This document shows positions 58,721 to 64,000 of a stretch of 64,000 bases of DNA, in pieces; within the stretch, counting starts at the first letter, position 1, and every line of letters starts with the position of its first letter. Source of the DNA: Xiphophorus maculatus (taxonomy: Eukaryota > Chordata > Actinopteri > Cyprinodontiformes > Poeciliidae); NCBI RefSeq assembly GCF_002775205.1, contig NC_036460.1, positions 22,896,751-22,960,750 on the forward strand. The letters run 5' to 3'. Made by a program: the position numbers and the translations under genes. The notes under the pieces were generated by a model that worked only from the letters and a program-made list of their open reading frames with translations, searched no databases and was not told where the DNA came from.

Positions 58721-59571
58721 AAACTACAGCCAGTGGGTAAATGGAAGACATTTGTGTTTTAGATCTACAACAAATCATTTATATTGTGCAAGAGACATCA
58801 TAAATCAAAAACATATTCATGTTGAACATGTTATATTTTTATATGTTCTTTTTCTGTGGAGTTCAGATATTATTGTTTACAGTAGAAGCAAAACTACTGC
58901 ATCTGCTAAACCATAAAACCTTCACACGTCCAATAATGTCCTAAGCGTCTTCAGATGAATCGTGTTTAAAGTAACAGACTGTCCCTAAACAGAGCAGCAA
59001 GGTGCTTAATGAGTAAAATACAAAACAAATCACTCATGCAATCCCTTTGCTTAGTCTGATAATGGGATTCCTTTATCAGACTCATTGCGTAAAAAGTACT
59101 CTTAATAATCCAGGGGATGTGTGCATACGCAGGTCATCTGTTGTGGCTCACTGGCCAGGTGATTATCCAGTAGAGTTTCATAGGAAAGAAAGAGAGATGA
59201 GTGGGTGGAGCAGAGAGGATGGATAACTAAACAGATTAACTGATAGAAGAGTGACCGTCAGAACAAGGTGGAGAGAGGAGTGAGATTAAGACGGACTGTG
59301 ACCCATACCGAAGGACCTTGGACACTGGAAATTGTACAAGTCAGCTTAGGGATGAGCAAACGGGACTCTTGTTTTTAAATTAAAAACACTCATTTTTTGT
59401 TAGTTTTTTATTTTCTGTATTAAAAGCAATTAGTTTATCTGGTAGGGCTGGCACAGCTTAAGTGTTGCCCTGGACCTGTTGAGGAAAACACACGGCCGGC
59501 GGAGGAGCACCAGGAGGAGACGGGCCGCCGGCAGGTCGAGCAGGAAGCTTGAGCAAAGGCTCCGCTGCGTG
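58721..59571 (+). other. ppm1n upstream region and 5' UTR
   Basis: AT-rich up to about 59440, then GC-rich from about 59490. The reading frame of ppm1n stays open upstream to a TAG at 59443-59445 but contains no ATG. No clear TATA box or known promoter motif was seen at a fixed distance. Confidence 0.4.
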
Positions 59572-62500
59572 ATGAGGACGGCCAGGCGTGCCAGCAATGT
59601 GGAGGTGCCCTCTTTTCTCCGGCAGCTGGTTAAAGAGACGGAAAAAATGGTAACATTTTTCTTCAAAGGGGGATCCAGAGAAAAGGGCTGTGAGGAGGAG
59701 GACAATTTAGAAGACGAAGACGCAATGCCAAGCCCCTACCTGGACCACCCCAACTTGGAGAAACATGTTGCAGAAGGGGGTTCTAGTTTGGGGTTGAACT
59801 ACGCTGTGGCCAGCATGCAGGGCTGGAGGGCTCAAATGGAAGATGCCCACACCTGCATGACCCAGCTGAAGGGAGACCTGGGGGACTGGGCATACTTTGC
59901 TGTTTTTGATGGACATGCAGGCGTCACAGTGGCCCAGTACTGCTCCAGAAACCTACTGGATCATATCCTGACAACAGGTACACAACTAATGTTGATAATA
60001 CCTTCAATATGGTTGAATGCTGATGCAAAACATACAGTTTACTGGGACTGCATGTTTTTACGGACTAGAAACACAACAAAACAGGTAAACGAGACCTTTG
60101 TAAGGGTTTAGAACAGAGTCTTGGAAGAATTTGAAAACATGTTTTGGGAATTCCCTAAATTAATAAATCTTAACCCAAAAGGCTTATAGAGGAGATCATC
60201 CACTATGCCAAACAGAGAGCCTCAAGTGCTTCTCCATCAACTCTTTGTTTTATGCCAAACCCACCATTAGATTCACAGTACAATATTTTAAAACCTACAA
60301 GTGGATCCCAAGCAACCAGTTGAAATGTAGACAGCTAAAATCTAATGGAATTTATAAAGTCTTGTTGACCCCTAGACTTAATCATTGCTCCCATATGCGG
60401 TGCACACATTTATCTGAATGCCAAAGTATTGTTTTCAACAGGTGGGATCAAAGCAAACGAGGACCCTGACCAGGTGAAGGAGGGAATCCGTGAGGGATTC
60501 CTGGGCATCGATCGCCACATGCACAAAATGGCTCGCAAGGACAATTGGGACAGAAGCGGCTCTACCGCAGCAGCTGTTATGATTTCTCCACGGTATATTT
60601 ACTTCATCAACTGTGGGGACTCACGCACCTTCCTCTGCCACAATGGCCAGGTGGTCTTCTACACAGAGGACCACAAGCCGTTTAATCCTAGGGAAAAGGA
60701 GAGGATCCAGAACGCCGGCGGCTCGGTTACCCTGCAGAGGATTAACGGCTCACTAGCCGTTTCCAGAGCACTGGGAGACTTTGACTTCAAGGAGGTGGAC
60801 TGGAGACCACAAACAGAGCAACTGGTGTCACCAGAGCCAGAAGTGTACGAACTGGAAAGGACACCCCAAGATGAGTTCCTCGTGCTGGCATGCGACGGCG
60901 TGTGGGACGCCATCGGTAACGAGGAACTGTGCGCATTCATACGGAACCGTCTCCAGGTGTGCGATGACCTGAGAGACATCTGTACCCAAGTCATTGACCT
61001 CTGCCTCTATAAGGTGAGACGTAAGACCAACGTAAATTACACAAGGACCAAGAGGTGTCAATATTAATATTTAATTTGTGATTAAGATGCAGATTTAATA
61101 TTTCAGTATGACCTTCTAGGAGAGTAGATAAAAGGAAGAAAAATCAACAAATTTAGGAATCACACCGTAGAATACTTCTAGAAATAAATATAAATAATTT
61201 AGCAAATCCTTCATTTCCTGCTGGCTTCTTGTATCAAATATTCTGTAGCACATTTATTTCCTTCATGTGTCATGTGTTATTAAGAATTAACAGGACATAT
61301 ATAAAAGAAAAGCTGAAATCAGTGTCAGAGAGAATCTCTAAATAAAATGCTTAACAGTTTGATAAATGTAAACATTTATCTGAAAGAGTGTTGTGATGTG
61401 TTTTGGGATTGGGCCAGTTAATTACAAAAAATAAGATTAACATCCTAAATTCCACCTTCTGAATGTAAAAAAAAATTTACAGTTTACATTTGTTTTAGTT
61501 GATTTGTTTGCAAAATAAACAAGTAAGCATCGGTTATGTAATTCACTCCTCCAGTAGGATTGCAGCTCCTCCCGCCGGCTTCGTCACAAACAGACTTTGT
61601 TTCTCCATCGCCGCTCTGCATGGGTCCAGCGTGTAGTAAGCATCTCTGACGCATCTAATCATTTGTGGATTAGAAGGCCAATGATTTTGACATTTGTTTT
61701 TGGACGTTTTACATAAAAGGAAAGGAATATGGTTTACTTTATGCCACCTAAAAACACATATCATTCTAGTTTTTTTTTCCTTTGTCCTGATGCTAATCAT
61801 AACATCAAAGCAATAAATGGCAAAATAGTAAGTATTCAAGATCGCAAATCTAATATCCAATCTAACCACACGACAACAGACTTGATTATTTCACTCATTT
61901 GTCCTTTTACTGCCTTTTATTAGATTATTGCAATCCTTTATCAACTGCCAAAACTAATAAAAGACTTTACTGTCCTATATTATTTTCAGTCCAATACTAT
62001 AATACAGATAATTTCAACAGGCAAGTCTAGAATCAAGTGTGTTTTTCAGTATTTTGCTCTGAAGTGAACTTACAGCAACTCACCAAAACTTCTACGGACT
62101 CCAGTAGAACTCAACTGGTGGTTGTTTATCGGCTCACTAAATGCTACAGCAGGCAGATTTATGAATCAGTAGTCTCACACTGACAAATAGGTGAGCTAAG
62201 CAGGCTTTTAGTGACGCACCTAATTGTTACGTAAGTGGATTCTACTCCTGGATGATCAAAAATACCGATGAGCGCTTTGCCTGACCTATATATAGATGCA
62301 CTAAGAGATCCTTAAACATTCGGTTGGAGCAAGAAAAGCTGCACATGGTTGGGATTAACACTGAATGTGAGCTTGTTGGCGAGAGCTCAGCAGGAGAGTG
62401 GAAGACACTCCCCCTCTGAGTTTTAATCCTTCCCTCTGTGTGTTGCTATTTATTTCACCTGGAAAGGCTTTAGTGTATCTATAACACTTCCTGTTCCAGT

Positions 62501-63990
62501 AGATTGACCCTCAGTGCTCACAGCTCTGCAGTTATAACACAGTCATGATGTAACCTGACTTTTATAAAAGCTACATGCCGTAGCCTATTAACATCACCAA
62601 TTATATTATGTGTTATTACTGTAGATTTAAAACACTGCAAATGCAACAAATGACCTTACAGCCAATAGCCTAAATTACTCAGATCTGACCATCTACTTGT
62701 AAATAGTTATTAATCCATTCTTTTACCACATTTGGTTGATTAATATTTGATCAATCATTCAGCCCTTAGTAGCGGAACAGAAACACATGATAAAATTAAT
62801 GTAATTGAAATATAATGCTGGAAATATTTAATTAAGAGAGTAGCAAAGCTACTAGATTATAGATATATTTTATTTAATGTTTTTTTTACGTTTACCACTG
62901 TTAATAATAATAATAATAATAATAACAACTTATATTATTATTATTATTATTAAGGTGCCAACTAGTTTTTTACACCTCTTAGTCACAATATAAATGCTAT
63001 TTAATATAGCTATTAAGATCTTAATGTGAATAGAAAACCTAGAAATGACTTGTACACAGTTATATAAAAAAAAGCAAATCCCACAGGAACATAGTAAAGC
63101 AAGACCAAATATAGAAAAAACCTTTTCTTGTTTATGTGTTAAAATGCTTTGTTCAATGGCTAAAGTTATTATTATTTTTATTTTATGTTGTTTATTTAAC
63201 TCTTCAAAATTTTAACTTTTCAAAACCTATCCCAACACCTTTTACATCATTTTAATCATTATCTTTTGCCTCAATTCCTCTCAGGGACTAATGTTTTTGC
63301 TGAACGGAAGCTAATTTAATTCTACATCCTCTAGCACTGGAAGTACTAGAGAAATGCCAAATGGCCTTTCTACCTTTGGAGTCCAGAGATGGGCCAACTG
63401 GCCTGAAGGATTTTAGCTAGCATCCTATAAGCAGTTTTGCATGATTTTCCACTCCTCCTTTCTGGCCTGACGGTCAATGGCCACGTTTACAATTGAAGAA
63501 GGGATGCTAATTTGAGCCATCAGAGTCGTCAGTTTGGACTCAGGGTCTTTTGGCTCTGTTTCAGTAAGTCTGGGAAGAGGTCGAAAACCCTTCGACTCCT
63601 AGTGCTAGGTGTATGAATAATGTTGGACTTACCTGCATTAATAATCCTCTGCTTCCCTCTGCAGGGCAGCTTGGATAACATCAGCATCATCATCGTGTGC
63701 TTCCCCGGCGCCCCCCAGGTGTCGCAGGAGGCACTGCAGCGCGAGGCAGACCTGGAGCAGCACATTGACATGAAAGTGGAAGGTGATTGGATGGCTTTGC
63801 AGAAGTTTACACTAACTTTTATCAGACTGCTTTCGTCTTGCATGCATTTTTCATCTCAAATTGTTGCCTCTGCAGAAATCATTCAGATGATGCGATCCAA
63901 AGATGAAGACCCCGACCTTCTGTATGTGATCAAATTCCTGGCTGCAGAGGAGTTACCGGGGCTCCCACCAGGGGGAGGCATCACCAGCAA
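59572..63990 (+). CDS. ppm1n: PPM1N-type Mg2+/Mn2+-dependent protein phosphatase (3' end beyond window)
   Basis: Four exons with GT-AG junctions and matching phases: 59572-59977, 60442-61013, 63665-63782 and 63876-63990, encoding 403 residues plus two bases; a donor GTGAGT at 63991 shows that the gene continues. ATG at 59572 is the first in-frame Met ([19 protein letters not shown]). PP2C motifs in order: MEDAH (89-93), FDGHAG (112-117), SGSTA (174-178), NCGDSR (192-197), EDHKP (211-215), [11 protein letters not shown] (242-252), ACDGVWD (285-291) and [17 protein letters not shown] (327-343). The metal-binding aspartates are present, so it should be an active Ser/Thr phosphatase. The C-terminal region (EIIQMM...[10 protein letters not shown]) matches the helical extension of PPM1A/B/N. 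PPM1N was chosen over PPM1A/B by the long N-terminal extension, GSLDN and head-to-head rtn2, as in human. The a/b fish paralogue is not assigned. Confidence 0.92.
61014..63664 (+). other. ppm1n intron 2 (2.65 kb)
   Basis: Donor GTGAGAC, acceptor CTCTGCAG. Contains a (TAA)n/(TTA)n foldback at about 62901-62952 and a short protein-like antisense frame at 61543-61660 discussed in findings. No other recognised feature. Confidence 0.55.
62901..62952. repeat. (TAA)n and (TTA)n arms forming a foldback microsatellite
   Basis: TTAATAATAATAA and further TAA units are followed, after a short spacer (CAACTTATA), by TTATTATTATTATTATTAA, so the two trinucleotide runs are reverse complements. Confidence 0.9.
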
Positions 63991-64000
63991 GTGAGTTAAA

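Noticed and set aside
59479..59571. Start of ppm1n at 59479
   Set aside because: The codon there is TTG, not ATG. The first in-frame ATG is at 59572 and fits the start of the family protein.
62901..62952. Functional foldback RNA
   Set aside because: The arms are simple TAA/TTA microsatellite, which pairs trivially.

Overview
This window looks like nuclear DNA of a teleost fish, probably a spiny-rayed (percomorph-type) species. The genes are split by introns with GT-AG junctions. Intergenic DNA is AT-rich and carries typical fish repeats: decayed Tc1/mariner copies, hAT-type non-autonomous elements, an L2-type LINE tail and (CA)n microsatellites. The protein sequences match vertebrate families. 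I saw no bacterial, phage or CRISPR features.

Layout. From 1 to about 26.2 kb I can support no gene; this is a repeat-bearing intergenic desert. At 27.7-34.3 kb on the minus strand is a complete three-exon RhoU (Wrch-1) type atypical Rho GTPase. At 38.9-51.9 kb on the minus strand is a complete reticulon-2 gene with ten coding exons. It also has a 13-nt alternative first exon at 46.78 kb that gives a short reticulon-only form. At 54.5-56.0 kb on the minus strand is an intact single-exon ORF of 490 codons. Its product has an acidic N-terminus, coiled coils and five tandem 24-residue repeats, and I cannot assign it to a family. From 59.6 kb to the window end on the plus strand is the 5' part of a PPM1N-type Mg2+/Mn2+ protein phosphatase.

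rtn2 and ppm1n are divergent neighbours, as RTN2 and PPM1N are in the human RTN2-PPM1N-VASP cluster, which supports both assignments. The orphan gene lies in the spacer between them. Two similar ~117-bp segments in the same orientation flank it: one lies 121-240 bp upstream of its start codon and contains a perfect cAMP-response element, the other lies ~1.1 kb beyond its stop codon. The orphan gene with its internal repeats and flanking CRE-like repeats is the most unusual part of the window.

The genes show no sign of acting as one pathway. RhoU is a membrane-associated signalling GTPase, RTN2 shapes ER membranes, and PPM1N is a predicted serine/threonine phosphatase. Several short perfect hairpins, some close to splice sites, are listed as separate findings. 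Repeat-family assignments come from recognition by eye, and their ends are approximate unless a target-site duplication is given.
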